DNA of 64,000 nt, taken from assembly GCF_000757485.1 (NCBI RefSeq), contig NZ_JPYO01000042.1:333954-397953 (forward strand), read 5' to 3'. The DNA is from Achromobacter sp. RTa. GTDB lineage: Bacteria; Pseudomonadota; Gammaproteobacteria; Burkholderiales; Burkholderiaceae_B. A model generated the notes under the pieces. It had not been told where the DNA came from. It did not search any database and saw only the letters and a program-made list of their open reading frames with translations. The translations under genes were made by a program, and so were the position numbers. The stretch's first letter is position 1, and the number at the start of each line of letters is the position of its first letter. Below are positions 1-8,766 of the stretch, one piece after another.

Positions 1-507
1 GTGTTTTTCAAGCAGAAGGCGGCATACGATATCGGACCCGTGGTGAACCGCCGCCGCTTCGACGCCATCGACGCGCTGACGAAAGATGCGCTCGAACGCG
101 GCGCGCGGCTGGTCTGCGGCGGGAACCCGCCTTCGGGCGCGGGATGCGTCTACCCCTTTACAGTGCTTGCCGACGTTCCCGGCGATGCCCGAGCCATGAA
201 CGAAGAACCGTTCGGCCCGTTGGTCCTCATCGTGCGCGTGGCCGATATCGACGAGGCCATCGCGCGGTCGAACGCCTTGCCGTACGGGCTGGCCGGCTAC
301 GCCTTCACCACATCCGCGGCCAATGCCTACAAGCTGGGCGATGAGCTCGAAGTGGGCAACCTGGCGATCAATCACCTGGTATCCGCGGTGTCCGAAACGC
401 CGTTCGGCGGCGTCAAGGAAAGCGGGTACGGCCGCGAAGGCGGCACAGAAGGCCTTGAGTGCTACACGCACGTCAAGAGCGTCTCCCATTTGATGGATTG
501 GGCATAA
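1..507 (+). CDS. aldehyde dehydrogenase, C-terminal part (5' end outside window)
   Basis: This is the last 168 residues or so of an NAD(P)+-dependent aldehyde dehydrogenase, perhaps of the succinate-semialdehyde dehydrogenase type. The reading frame is open from base 1, so the true start lies upstream and the first GTG should not be taken as a start. It shows the late-domain EEPFGPLV motif, the YGLAGYAF stretch and the PFGGVKESGYGREGG signature near the end. The catalytic Cys and Glu, which sit about 200-300 residues into this family, are not in the window. A hairpin follows. The substrate cannot be told from this fragment. Confidence 0.9.
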   Translation: MFFKQKAAYDIGPVVNRRRFDAIDALTKDALERGARLVCGGNPPSGAGCVYPFTVLADVPGDARAMNEEPFGPLVLIVRVADIDEAIARSNALPYGLAGYAFTTSAANAYKLGDELEVGNLAINHLVSAVSETPFGGVKESGYGREGGTEGLECYTHVKSVSHLMDWA

Positions 508-525
508 GCCTCCATCGACGATAGG

Positions 526-550
526 CGGTGAGCGTCGGCCACGCTCACCG
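526..550 (+). terminator. hairpin after the aldehyde dehydrogenase fragment
   Basis: Ten-base perfect inverted repeat CGGTGAGCGT / ACGCTCACCG with a 5-nt loop, 19 bp after the stop codon. There is no clear T-run behind it, so termination is likely but not certain. Confidence 0.55.
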
Positions 551-642
551 TAACAACCGCGTGCAGAGATTATCGAGGCGATGAACCATCGTCTTGAGGT
601 CGACTCACGTCCAATCACAAGGGAAAAACCGGAGATCCATCC

Positions 643-855
643 ATGCGAGCCGTTCACACCCTGGCGCTAGCGCCAGTCCTGATGGTCCTAGTAGGGCCGT
701 TCTTTCTGAATCGCGTCACCCCTTTCCTGCTCGGGATGCCGTTTCTGCTGTCCTGGCTGGCGCTGTCCCTCGTCCTCACATCCATTGTGATGGCGATCAT
801 CTATTTCTCTGACCAGAAGGCACAATCCACTCAACGGGACGGCCACGCAAAATGA
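643..855 (+). CDS. DUF3311-like small membrane protein, symporter partner
   Basis: A 70-residue protein with two hydrophobic segments (about residues 5-25 and 30-55) and a short polar tail. Small proteins of this kind commonly precede sodium:solute symporter genes and are thought to be an accessory subunit. It overlaps the next gene by ATGA, so the two are probably translated together. The start at 643 follows a GGAGA ribosome binding site. The exact function is unknown; the family assignment rests on size, topology and context. Confidence 0.75.
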   Translation: MRAVHTLALAPVLMVLVGPFFLNRVTPFLLGMPFLLSWLALSLVLTSIVMAIIYFSDQKAQSTQRDGHAK

Positions 856-2327
856 ACAGCGCACTGATCTTTATTGCCTTGGCGGTCGGCGTCGCGCTCT
901 TTCTCGGGATCCGGGCAAGGCGCGGCAAGGACATGAGCCTGGAACAGTGGACGGTCGGGGGTCGCGGATTCGGCGCGGCGATCGTCTTCCTGCTGATGGC
1001 AGGAGAAATCTACACAACGTTCGTCTTCCTGGGCGGCAGCGGATTCGCCTACGGCAACGGCGCCGGCGCCTACTACCTGCTCGGGTACGGCAGCCTGCCC
1101 TTCATTCTTTCCTACTTCATCCTGCCTCCGGTGTGGCGGTATGCGAAAGAGCGCCGGCTGCTGTCGCAACCCGACTTCTTCGCCTCCAAATACAAGAGCA
1201 GCGCGCTCGGCGTGCTGGTGGCGATCGTCGGCTTCATCGCGCTGATCCCCTACCTGGTATTGCAGCTCAAGGGCCTGGGCATCATCGTCAGCATTTCCTC
1301 CTACTCCGCCATCTCCTCGAACCAGGGCGTCATCATCGGCGCGATCGTCGTCGCCGCCTATGTCGCGCTGTCGGGCGTTCATGGATCGGCCTGGACTTCG
1401 GTGATCAAGGACGCCCTGGTGATGTTCGTGGCGGTCTTCCTCGGCCTGTATCTGCCGTACCACTACTACGGCGGGATCGAGAACATGTTCACCGCCATCG
1501 AGGCGGCGAAGCCCGGCTTCCTGGCGCTGCGCGACGTTGGCCAAAGCCCGACGTGGATGGTGTCGACCGTGGTGCTGTCGACCCTCGGCTTCTATATGTG
1601 GCCCCATATGTTCATGGCGGTGTACACGGCGAAGGGAGACGGCGTTCTTCGCAAGAACGCGTTCATCCTGCCGATCTACCAGCTCATGCTGCTGTTCATC
1701 CTGTTCGTCGGCTTCTCCGCGATTTTGCAGGTCCCCGGCTTGAAAGGCGGCGATATCGACCTGGCGCTTTTCAAGATCTCCTTGCAGACGTTCGACCCCT
1801 GGTTCGTCGGCGTCATCGGCGCTGCGGGCATCCTCACCGCGCTGGTCCCAGGTTCCATGATCCTGATGACTTCCGCCACGCTGATCGCGAACAACGTCTA
1901 CCGCCCCCTGCGGCCAGGCGTGGAAGACGCGCACATCGCCCGCGTCGCCAAATGGCTGGCCCCCGTCATCATGGCGGTGGCCGTCTGGTTCACGCTGGGC
2001 GGAGGGGACACGATCGTGGCGCTTCTGCTCATGGCATACGCATTCGTGACGCAGCTGTTCCCGGTGTTCCTGGCCAGCCTGTTCAAATCGAACCCCGTCT
2101 CGAAGCCCGCCGCCTTCGCCGGCATCATTGTGGGCGTCTCCACGGTGGCCTATGTCTCCCTGACGAAGCAGACCGTCGCGGGCATGTTCCCGTTCCTGCC
2201 GACCGCCTTGAAGGACTTGAACGTCGGCATGATCGCGCTGCTCTTCAACCTGGCCGTCCTGACCGTCGTTTCGATCGCCACACGCGGCCTCTCCGCCCCG
2301 GGCCGGCTTTCCACCAATGCTTCCTAA
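852..2327 (+). CDS. sodium:solute symporter (SSS) family transporter
   Basis: A 491-residue, highly hydrophobic protein of the size usual for SSS transporters, with about 13 membrane segments. Near the N-terminus it has the SSS-typical LEQWTVGGRGFG stretch followed by a glycine-rich segment (FLGGSGFAYGNGAG). Family members import organic acids, amino acids or vitamins with Na+ across the inner membrane. The neighbours (lumazine synthase, M20 amidohydrolase, MFS permease) do not fix the substrate. It is coupled to the preceding small membrane protein by an ATGA overlap and followed by a strong hairpin. Confidence 0.88.
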   Translation: MNSALIFIALAVGVALFLGIRARRGKDMSLEQWTVGGRGFGAAIVFLLMAGEIYTTFVFLGGSGFAYGNGAGAYYLLGYGSLPFILSYFILPPVWRYAKERRLLSQPDFFASKYKSSALGVLVAIVGFIALIPYLVLQLKGLGIIVSISSYSAISSNQGVIIGAIVVAAYVALSGVHGSAWTSVIKDALVMFVAVFLGLYLPYHYYGGIENMFTAIEAAKPGFLALRDVGQSPTWMVSTVVLSTLGFYMWPHMFMAVYTAKGDGVLRKNAFILPIYQLMLLFILFVGFSAILQVPGLKGGDIDLALFKISLQTFDPWFVGVIGAAGILTALVPGSMILMTSATLIANNVYRPLRPGVEDAHIARVAKWLAPVIMAVAVWFTLGGGDTIVALLLMAYAFVTQLFPVFLASLFKSNPVSKPAAFAGIIVGVSTVAYVSLTKQTVAGMFPFLPTALKDLNVGMIALLFNLAVLTVVSIATRGLSAPGRLSTNAS

Positions 2328-2343
2328 CCCCTGACCCCGAGCC

Positions 2344-2374
2344 TGCGGCGCCGTTCATCGCGAACGGCGCCGCA
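2344..2374 (+). terminator. strong GC-rich hairpin between symporter and lumazine synthase genes
   Basis: Perfect 13-bp inverted repeat TGCGGCGCCGTTC / GAACGGCGCCGCA with a 5-nt loop. No T-run follows. It may end the symporter transcript or lower read-through into the next gene. Confidence 0.5.
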
Positions 2375-2385
2375 AACGTACGTTT
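2374..2385. promoter_or_regulatory. 12-bp palindrome touching the start codon of the lumazine synthase gene
   Basis: AAACGTACGTTT is a perfect palindrome whose last base is next to the ATG at 2386. It occupies the place where a Shine-Dalgarno sequence would be, and none is visible. It could be a protein-binding site or a start-site feature; there is no direct evidence for either. Confidence 0.3.
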
Positions 2386-2880
2386 ATGCGGAACAAGACA
2401 CAGACCAGGCGCATCGCCTACATTCAGTCCAGCTGGCACTCCGCCTTGCTGGCCCACTCCAGGCTGGCCTTCTACGACAGGATGGCCCACTACGGCTGGG
2501 CGTTGAATCGCATCGACACCTACGACGTGCCCGGCGCCTTCGAAATCCCCCTGCTGGCCAAGCGCGCCGCGCTTTCCGGGCGATACGACGCGATCGTGGG
2601 CGCCGCCCTGGTCGTCGACGGGGGCATCTACCGGCACGAGTTCGTCGCGCAAGCCGTCGTCGACGGCCTGATGCGCGTGCAGCTGGAAACAAACGTTCCG
2701 GTGTTCTCGATGTCGCTGACTCCCCATCACTTTCATTCACATGGGGACCACGAGAAATTCTTCTCCGATCACCTGAAGCACAAGGGCAGAGAGGGCGCGG
2801 ATGCCTGCGAGGGCATGCTCGACGCGCTGAACAGGTTCGAGCTCGACCTCCCCCCACAAGACCTCGATCAAGCCGCCTGA
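2386..2880 (+). CDS. ribH2: 6,7-dimethyl-8-ribityllumazine synthase, type II (RibH2-like)
   Basis: A 164-residue protein of the lumazine synthase fold, which condenses 5-amino-6-ribitylaminouracil with dihydroxybutanone phosphate in riboflavin synthesis. It shows VPGAFEIPL (substrate loop), the type II signature GAALVVDGGIYRHEFVA in place of the usual GAVI-G-T-H motif, VQLETNVPVFSMSLTPHHFH with the conserved His pair, and HKGREGADAC near the end. Type II enzymes occur as a second copy in rhizobia and Brucella. No other rib gene is nearby; it sits between a symporter and an M20 hydrolase, so it is probably an accessory paralogue. There is no obvious ribosome binding site before the ATG. Confidence 0.85.
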   Translation: MRNKTQTRRIAYIQSSWHSALLAHSRLAFYDRMAHYGWALNRIDTYDVPGAFEIPLLAKRAALSGRYDAIVGAALVVDGGIYRHEFVAQAVVDGLMRVQLETNVPVFSMSLTPHHFHSHGDHEKFFSDHLKHKGREGADACEGMLDALNRFELDLPPQDLDQAA

Positions 2881-2888
2881 GGCACGCC

Positions 2889-4094
2889 ATGGACACAGAT
2901 ACCTGCGCCGCCGGCGTCTCCCAAGATCCGATCGAGCGCCTCTGCGGGCTGCGCAAGCGGCTTCATTCCAGGCCTGAACTGCGCTTCGAAGAGCATTTCA
3001 CTTCCGGCACCATCGCCCAGGCCCTGGAAAGCTACGGCTATGCCGTCGAGCAGGGCATCGCCGAGACCGGCCTGGTGGCCACGCTGCCCGGCAAGGACCC
3101 GGGCCGGGCCATCATGCTGCGGGCGGACATGGACGCGCTGCCGATCCAGGAAGCCAACGATTTCGAGCATGCCTCGCGGCACCAGGGCCGCATGCACGCC
3201 TGCGGCCACGACGGCCACATCGTCATGCTGCTGGGGGCCGCCAGGGCCCTGAAGCTCCAGCCCCAGCTGCCCGGAACCGTGCATTTCGTGTTCCAGCCCG
3301 GCGAAGAAGGCGGCGCGGGCGCCAAGCGGATGATCGACGAAGGGCTGTTCACTCGCTTTCCCGCGGATGCGGTTTTCGGCATGCACAACTGGCCCGCGCT
3401 GCCTGTCGGAAGCGCGGGGATCCGCCCGGGGCCGATCATGGCCGCCGGCGTGCGCTTCCGGATCGTGGTCCAGGGCAAGGGAGCGCACGCCGCGCAGCCG
3501 CATCTGGGACGGGATCCAATTCCCCTGGCCTGCACGCTCGTCCTGGAACTGCAAACCCTGGCCGCGCGGCACAAGAACCCCATAGACCCCGCCGTGATCT
3601 CCGTATGCATGCTCAACGCCGGACACACCGATAACGTCATACCCGAAAGCGTGGAAATACGCGGCACGGCGCGCACCCTCTCCACCGGGGTCCTGGAGCT
3701 GCTGCAGCGCGGCATGAGCAATATCCGCAACGGCCTGGCACTGGCCCAGGACGCCAGCATCTCCGTGGAATTCTTCCAGTTCTATCCGGCAACCGTGAAC
3801 TCCACAGCCGAAACACGGCTTTGCGCGCAGGTCCTGCAGGATGCCTTCGGGGCTGACAAAGTGGACGTGGACACGCCGCCGAACATGACCTCGGAAGACT
3901 TCGGCTTCATGCTCCAGGAGAAGCCCGGCGCATATATTCTTATCGGAAATGGTTCGCCGGGCGGGAAATCGCATAATCTTCATCATCCCAATTACGACTT
4001 CAACGATACGGCCATTCCGCATGGCGTCCGGTACTGGGTCGATCTCGCGCACGCCTACTTCCGGCAGGCGCGGGGCGGTCAGGCGATCGGGTGA
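2889..4094 (+). CDS. M20 family amidohydrolase (hippurate hydrolase-like)
   Basis: A 401-residue metallo-amidohydrolase of the HipO/IAA-amino acid hydrolase type, which cleaves N-acyl amino acids or similar amides in the cytoplasm. Visible motifs are LRADMDALP (about 77-85), the metal-binding ACGHDGH (104-110), the catalytic GEEGGAGAKRM (about 138-148) and a late SEDFGFML segment. Length is normal for the family. It starts 8 bp after the lumazine synthase gene and lies 6 bp before the MFS gene, suggesting one transcript in which an imported conjugate is hydrolysed. The true substrate is unknown. Confidence 0.87.
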   Translation: MDTDTCAAGVSQDPIERLCGLRKRLHSRPELRFEEHFTSGTIAQALESYGYAVEQGIAETGLVATLPGKDPGRAIMLRADMDALPIQEANDFEHASRHQGRMHACGHDGHIVMLLGAARALKLQPQLPGTVHFVFQPGEEGGAGAKRMIDEGLFTRFPADAVFGMHNWPALPVGSAGIRPGPIMAAGVRFRIVVQGKGAHAAQPHLGRDPIPLACTLVLELQTLAARHKNPIDPAVISVCMLNAGHTDNVIPESVEIRGTARTLSTGVLELLQRGMSNIRNGLALAQDASISVEFFQFYPATVNSTAETRLCAQVLQDAFGADKVDVDTPPNMTSEDFGFMLQEKPGAYILIGNGSPGGKSHNLHHPNYDFNDTAIPHGVRYWVDLAHAYFRQARGGQAIG

Positions 4095-4100
4095 ATCCGG

Positions 4101-5342
4101 ATGGAAAACCGCATGAAAGCCACTTCCCCCAGCATGGAAACGAACCGCTGGCTACGCCCGTCGGCCGTGATCGCGGTCGCGCAGCTGCTGGGCACGTCGC
4201 TGTGGTTCAGCGCGAACAGCGCCGCGCCTGACCTGGCCATCTCGTGGAACATCACCGCGTCGGACATCGGGTGGCTGACGAGCGCCGTCCAGGCCGGCTT
4301 CATCGCAGGAACGCTGATCCTGGCCATATTCGGCCTTGCCGACCGCTACCCCGCGAGCCGGGTGTTTGCTTTGAGCACGGCGCTCGGCGCGGTCTTCAAC
4401 GGACTCTTCGCGCTCGCCGCCCATGGCCTCGGCGACGCGATGGCCTATCGATTTCTCGTGGGTCTTTCGCTTGCCGGAATTTATCCGCTCGGCATGAAGC
4501 TGATCGTGAGCTGGGAGCCCGCGCGCACGGGCATGGCGCTGGCCCAGCTCGTCGCCATGCTTACCCTCGGCACCGCCCTGCCTCATCTCCTGCGCGAACT
4601 TGGCGCCGGCCTGCCATGGCAATCCGTCGTGCTCGCGTCCTCGGCGCTGGCAGTGGCGGGAGGCCTGATGATCCTCAAGCTGGGAGATGGCCCATTCCTG
4701 CCCGCCAGGCGCCCGCGCGCTGCGGCGGACAGCGCCGCAGCGCCCGCCAGGCTGAATGTGCTGTCCGCCTTCAAGGTCAGGAAATTCCGCGCCTCGGCCT
4801 GGGGATACTTTGGCCATATGTGGGAGCTGTACGCATTCTGGACCGTTGTTCCCGTCCTGGTGGCCCGCACGGACCTCGCCTCTTTCCTGCCATTCACGGG
4901 CATTCCGGGGATTTCGTTCGCGATCATTGCCGTCGGCGCGCTAGGCTGCATCCTGGGCGGGCTGGTCTCGCGGCGCCATGGAAGCGCGCCGGTCGCCCTC
5001 GGGGCGCTCTGCCTCTCGGGCCTCTCCGGCGCCATATTCGCGCTTTCCTGGCATGTCCTGCCCGCCACGGCCATGATGGCGCTCCTGGTCCTCTGGGGGG
5101 CCTCAGTGGTTGCGGACTCGCCGCAATTCTCGGCCCTGTCCGCACGCAACTGCCCGCCCGAAATCGTCGGATCCGCCCTGGCCATCCAGAATTCGATCGG
5201 CTTCGCGATTACCGTGGTCTCAATCGCGCTGACCACGTCCGTCCTGGAGAAGATCGGCCTGGATGCCGCCTGGGTCCTGGTGCCCGGCCCCGTTATCGGC
5301 CTGCTCGGCTACGTGCTGACCGCCCGGACCATCCGCGATTGA
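4101..5342 (+). CDS. MFS transporter
   Basis: A 413-residue protein with about 12 hydrophobic segments, typical of the major facilitator superfamily. The loop FGLADRYPASRVF between the second and third helices matches the family G-x-x-D-R-x-G/S-R region. It follows the M20 hydrolase by 6 bp, so it probably moves the substrate or product of that enzyme. Internal ATGs at 4113 and 4134 are alternative starts. Confidence 0.82.
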   Translation: MENRMKATSPSMETNRWLRPSAVIAVAQLLGTSLWFSANSAAPDLAISWNITASDIGWLTSAVQAGFIAGTLILAIFGLADRYPASRVFALSTALGAVFNGLFALAAHGLGDAMAYRFLVGLSLAGIYPLGMKLIVSWEPARTGMALAQLVAMLTLGTALPHLLRELGAGLPWQSVVLASSALAVAGGLMILKLGDGPFLPARRPRAAADSAAAPARLNVLSAFKVRKFRASAWGYFGHMWELYAFWTVVPVLVARTDLASFLPFTGIPGISFAIIAVGALGCILGGLVSRRHGSAPVALGALCLSGLSGAIFALSWHVLPATAMMALLVLWGASVVADSPQFSALSARNCPPEIVGSALAIQNSIGFAITVVSIALTTSVLEKIGLDAAWVLVPGPVIGLLGYVLTARTIRD

Positions 5343-5372
5343 CCGCCTCCGGGGCCGGCGTGGCCGCGGGCA

Positions 5373-6161
5373 TCAAAGATGGATCGTGCCGCGCATGTAC
5401 AGCGCGGCCTGCCCGCTGATGACCACCCGGCCGTTGTCCAGCACCTCGCATTGAAGCTGCCCCTTGCGCGCCCCGCCCTGCTGCGCGCTCAAAGCGCGCT
5501 TGCCCAGGCGCTCCGCCCAGTACGGAGCCAGCGACGTATGCGCGGAACCCGTCACCGGGTCCTCATTCACGCCGACCCGCGGCCCGAACCAGCGCGATAC
5601 GAAATCGAAGCTGGACGCCGGCGCGGTCACCGCCACGCCGCGCGTATCGAACGCCGCGAGCGCCGCGAAATCCGGCTTCAGCCCGTCGATCAGCGATTCG
5701 TCGTCAATCACCAGCAGGTAGTCGTCCGTGCGGTACAGCGCCCGGGCATCCGGCAAGCCCAGCGCCCGCAGCAGCCCCGGCGGGATATCCATGGCCTCGG
5801 GCCGCTTGGCCGGGAAGTCCATCGCCAGCCGGTCGCCCGCCCGGCTCACCCGCAGTTCGCCGCTGCGCGTGGCAAACCGCAGCACCTCCTCCCGCGCCCC
5901 CAACTGCTCGAACAGGACGTAGGCCGAAGCCAGCGTCGCATGCCCGCAAAGATCGACCTCGACTGCGGGCGTGAACCAGCGCAGCTCGTGGACATCGCCC
6001 TTGCGAACGAAGTAGGCGGTTTCGGAAAGGTTGTTCTCCTCGGCGATCCGCTGCAGCGTCTCATCTGGCAGCCAGGCGTCCAGCGGCACCACGGCGGCGG
6101 GGTTGCCGCCGAATGGCGCGGCGGTAAAGGCATCAACCTGATAGAGATCGAACTGGGGCAT
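5373..6161 (-). CDS. PhzF family isomerase/epimerase
   Basis: A 262-residue protein with the two-lobed PhzF/diaminopimelate epimerase-like fold. N-terminal markers are QVDAFTAAPFGGNPAAVV and EENNLSETAYF, with the catalytic Glu at about 47; RWFTPAVEVDLCGHATLASA and GVNEDPVTGSAHTSLAPYW are both typical PhzF motifs. Such proteins act as isomerases on small metabolites; apart from phenazine synthesis most are uncharacterised. No phenazine genes are nearby. It converges on the MFS gene and stands 83 bp from the end of the next minus-strand operon. Confidence 0.88.
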   Translation of the reverse strand: MPQFDLYQVDAFTAAPFGGNPAAVVPLDAWLPDETLQRIAEENNLSETAYFVRKGDVHELRWFTPAVEVDLCGHATLASAYVLFEQLGAREEVLRFATRSGELRVSRAGDRLAMDFPAKRPEAMDIPPGLLRALGLPDARALYRTDDYLLVIDDESLIDGLKPDFAALAAFDTRGVAVTAPASSFDFVSRWFGPRVGVNEDPVTGSAHTSLAPYWAERLGKRALSAQQGGARKGQLQCEVLDNGRVVISGQAALYMRGTIHL

Positions 6162-6244
6162 GGCGGGTCCTGGCAGAAAAGAAGAATCGCGCGCGCGGCG
6201 CCAGACGCCATTTTGCTATATCCGGGGCCGCCGCGCCGGCCGGC

Positions 6245-7579
6245 TCAGCCCTTAGGTTCCAGAATCGCGCCCTCCCGCCGCAACGCCTCTTGCAGCGTCC
6301 CGACCTGGATCGCCCGGCTATCGCAATTCGCCTCCAGCGCCATGGCGGCGGCGATTCCGGCCGCCTCGCCCATGCCCATGGATGGCGCGGAAACGCGGAT
6401 CGATGCCTGCGCTTCATGCGTGGACGAAGCACAGCGCCCCGCCACCAGGACATTGCGCAACGCCAGCGGCGTCAGGCAACCATAAGGTATCCGGCAATAT
6501 TCGCCCGGCTCCAGGAATTTCCATACCGTTTTCAGCCCTTGCGCGTGGACCTCGACCGGCCATGCGTTGCACGCGATCCCGTCGTCGGGTTTTGCGCCGC
6601 CCAGGACCTCCTCCGCCGTCAGGACGTGGTCCCCCTTGACCAGCCTCGTTTCCCGGATGCCGATCTGCGCGCCGATATCGACGATGCGCGCGCGGGAGAA
6701 CCCCGGCATGTGCTCGCGCAGCACGGATTCGTACAGGTAAGCCTGGCGGCGTCCTTCCCTTTCCGCCTCGGAAAGCTGCACCGGATCGGTCAGGTCGAAT
6801 GGCTCTCCATCCTCGCGCGCGACGCGCGTCGCGTTCAGGTGCACCACTCCCTCGATCGGATTCGGGTAGAGCGCGACCATGGTGCGGGGCAGCGGCGTCC
6901 CGCCCGCGACGATCTCGCCCATGCGCGCGCTGACGTCGTCCCGGCTAAGCTTGCAGAATGTCTCCACGTCGACGGGCGCCATGCGGAACATGCTGGATCC
7001 GAACTGCGTGATCCCGCCCGAGCCCAATTCGAACGGGGCTCCCGCGCGCGCCGCGATGTCGCCGTCTCCCGTGCAGTCGATCACCATGCGCGGACGCACG
7101 GCGAACCGGCCGCCCTTGTTCTCCACGTATACGGTGCCGACCCTGCCGTCCTCCACCGCGACGTCGGCCACCCAGGTGTGGAACAGCACTTCCACCCCGT
7201 AGGCCGCCATCATTTCGTCCGCCACCAGCCGCACGCTGGTCGGATCGTATGGCAGCGACGCGGCCTGGGACCAGCGGCGCGGCCCGGTCACCGCGTCGCG
7301 CTTGCGCAACCGGTCCACCAATTGGCCGAACAGGCCGTCGACGACCGGAATGAGCTCATCCGGCCTTACCGCCCAGATGCCGCAGAAGCCTCCCAGCGTA
7401 ACCGCCGACACCGTTCCGCCCAGGAATCCCCAACGCTCGAGCAACAGCACCTTCGCCCCCGCGCGCGCGGCCGCGGCCGCTGCTGCAATGCCCGCAACCC
7501 CGCCTCCCGCCACCAGCACATCGGGCTCGGCCAGCACGGGAATATCGCGGGCAGGTTCCCTTACAGTCTTTGCGCTCAT
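6245..7579 (-). CDS. FAD-dependent oxidoreductase (FAD_oxidored family)
   Basis: A 444-residue flavoprotein. The N-terminal Rossmann motif VLVAGGGVAGIAAAAAAARAG is followed by LLERWGFLGG; VIDCTGDGDIAARAGAPFE and a C-terminal NVLVAGRCASSTHEA segment complete the family pattern. The start at 7579 was chosen because it has a GAAGGAG site and overlaps the upstream ATPase stop by ATGA; an in-frame start at 7669 would add 30 residues lacking family character. It is the last gene of the nine-gene ABC importer operon and probably oxidises the imported compound or a derivative. The reaction is unknown. Confidence 0.85.
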   Translation of the reverse strand: MSAKTVREPARDIPVLAEPDVLVAGGGVAGIAAAAAAARAGAKVLLLERWGFLGGTVSAVTLGGFCGIWAVRPDELIPVVDGLFGQLVDRLRKRDAVTGPRRWSQAASLPYDPTSVRLVADEMMAAYGVEVLFHTWVADVAVEDGRVGTVYVENKGGRFAVRPRMVIDCTGDGDIAARAGAPFELGSGGITQFGSSMFRMAPVDVETFCKLSRDDVSARMGEIVAGGTPLPRTMVALYPNPIEGVVHLNATRVAREDGEPFDLTDPVQLSEAEREGRRQAYLYESVLREHMPGFSRARIVDIGAQIGIRETRLVKGDHVLTAEEVLGGAKPDDGIACNAWPVEVHAQGLKTVWKFLEPGEYCRIPYGCLTPLALRNVLVAGRCASSTHEAQASIRVSAPSMGMGEAAGIAAAMALEANCDSRAIQVGTLQEALRREGAILEPKG

Positions 7580-8766
7580 GCGAATTTCTCCTTCAATGAT
7601 CGCGTCTGGCCGCGACAGGTTTCGATACGGCCGCCGCCTTCGGTATCGAAAAGATGCACACGGCTCCAATCCAGGCTCACATTCACGCGGTCCCCAGCCC
7701 GGTAACGCACCTCGCTATCGAGCTTGACGCGCAAAGGCGCGCCATGGGCCTGCAGCGTCACTACCTGTTCGGTTCCCAGCCGTTCCACCAGTTCGATCTG
7801 CGCGGGCATCCCTTGGTCACCGATCCGGAGATACTCGGGCCGAATGCCGAGCGTGAGGCTGCGCGGCAGCTGGGCGGCGCCCATGGCGGCGCGATACTGG
7901 ACCGATCCCGGGAGCACGTGGCCATTGATGGCAAACCCTTCCGCCGCGGGTTGCGCCGGGATCAGATTGATGGCGGGGCTGCCCACGAAACCGGCGACGA
8001 ATGCATTGGCGGGCGCATCGTAGAGGTCGTCGGGCGTGCCGTCCTGCTGGATCCGCCCCTGGTTCATGACGATCACCCGGGTTCCCATGGTCATGGCTTC
8101 GACCTGATCGTGCGTGACGTAGATAAAGGTGCGTTTCAAGCGCTGGTGCAGGCGGATGATCTCGGCCCTGGTATGAGAGCGCAGCTGCGCATCGAGGTTG
8201 GATAGCGGCTCGTCCATCAGGAACACCGACGGATCGTGGATCATGGCGCGCGCCAGCGCCACGCGTTGCCGCTGCCCGCCCGAAAGTTCGCGCGGCTTGC
8301 GATGCAGAAGGTGCTGCATGCCCACGGCCTCGGCCGCCTTGACCGCCTGCTCCCTGTGCGACCGCTTCCGTTCCCGGGCGGCCGGCATCATCCCGCTGAG
8401 CACCGGTACTTCGTAGTACCAGGGCAAGTCCCGCATTCTGAGCGGAAAACTGATGTTGTCGGCAACGCTCAGGTGCGCATAGAGCGCGTAGCTCTGGAAC
8501 ACCATGGCGACGTCTCTGCGGCGCGGCGGAAAATCCGTCACGTCGCGAGGGCCGATGCGTATGCGTCCGGCACTGGGCTCCTCCAGGCCTGCGATGAGGC
8601 GCAGCAAGGTGCTTTTTCCGCAACCCGAAGGCCCCAGCAGCACGACGAACTCGCCGGGTTCGATGGACAGGTTCAGATCGTGCAAGACGGAATTGTCGCC
8701 AAAGCGCTTCGCAATCCCGTCCAGCTCGATCCGCGAGCTGGGCTTAGACAAGTGCATAACGGACAT
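7576..8766 (-). CDS. ABC transporter ATP-binding protein (MalK/UgpC family)
   Basis: A 396-residue ATPase of the carbohydrate importer class. It has Walker [10 protein letters not shown] (about 45-53), Q-loop [14 protein letters not shown], signature [15 protein letters not shown], Walker [13 protein letters not shown] and a C-terminal TOBE-like regulatory domain (GIRPEYL). Between the Q-loop and signature it carries an insertion of about 20 residues (around [20 protein letters not shown]) absent from standard MalK. It energises the permease pair encoded upstream and is coupled by overlaps to both neighbours. The insertion deserves checking; the sequence otherwise looks functional. Confidence 0.92.
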   Translation of the reverse strand: MSVMHLSKPSSRIELDGIAKRFGDNSVLHDLNLSIEPGEFVVLLGPSGCGKSTLLRLIAGLEEPSAGRIRIGPRDVTDFPPRRRDVAMVFQSYALYAHLSVADNISFPLRMRDLPWYYEVPVLSGMMPAARERKRSHREQAVKAAEAVGMQHLLHRKPRELSGGQRQRVALARAMIHDPSVFLMDEPLSNLDAQLRSHTRAEIIRLHQRLKRTFIYVTHDQVEAMTMGTRVIVMNQGRIQQDGTPDDLYDAPANAFVAGFVGSPAINLIPAQPAAEGFAINGHVLPGSVQYRAAMGAAQLPRSLTLGIRPEYLRIGDQGMPAQIELVERLGTEQVVTLQAHGAPLRVKLDSEVRYRAGDRVNVSLDWSRVHLFDTEGGGRIETCRGQTRSLKEKFA

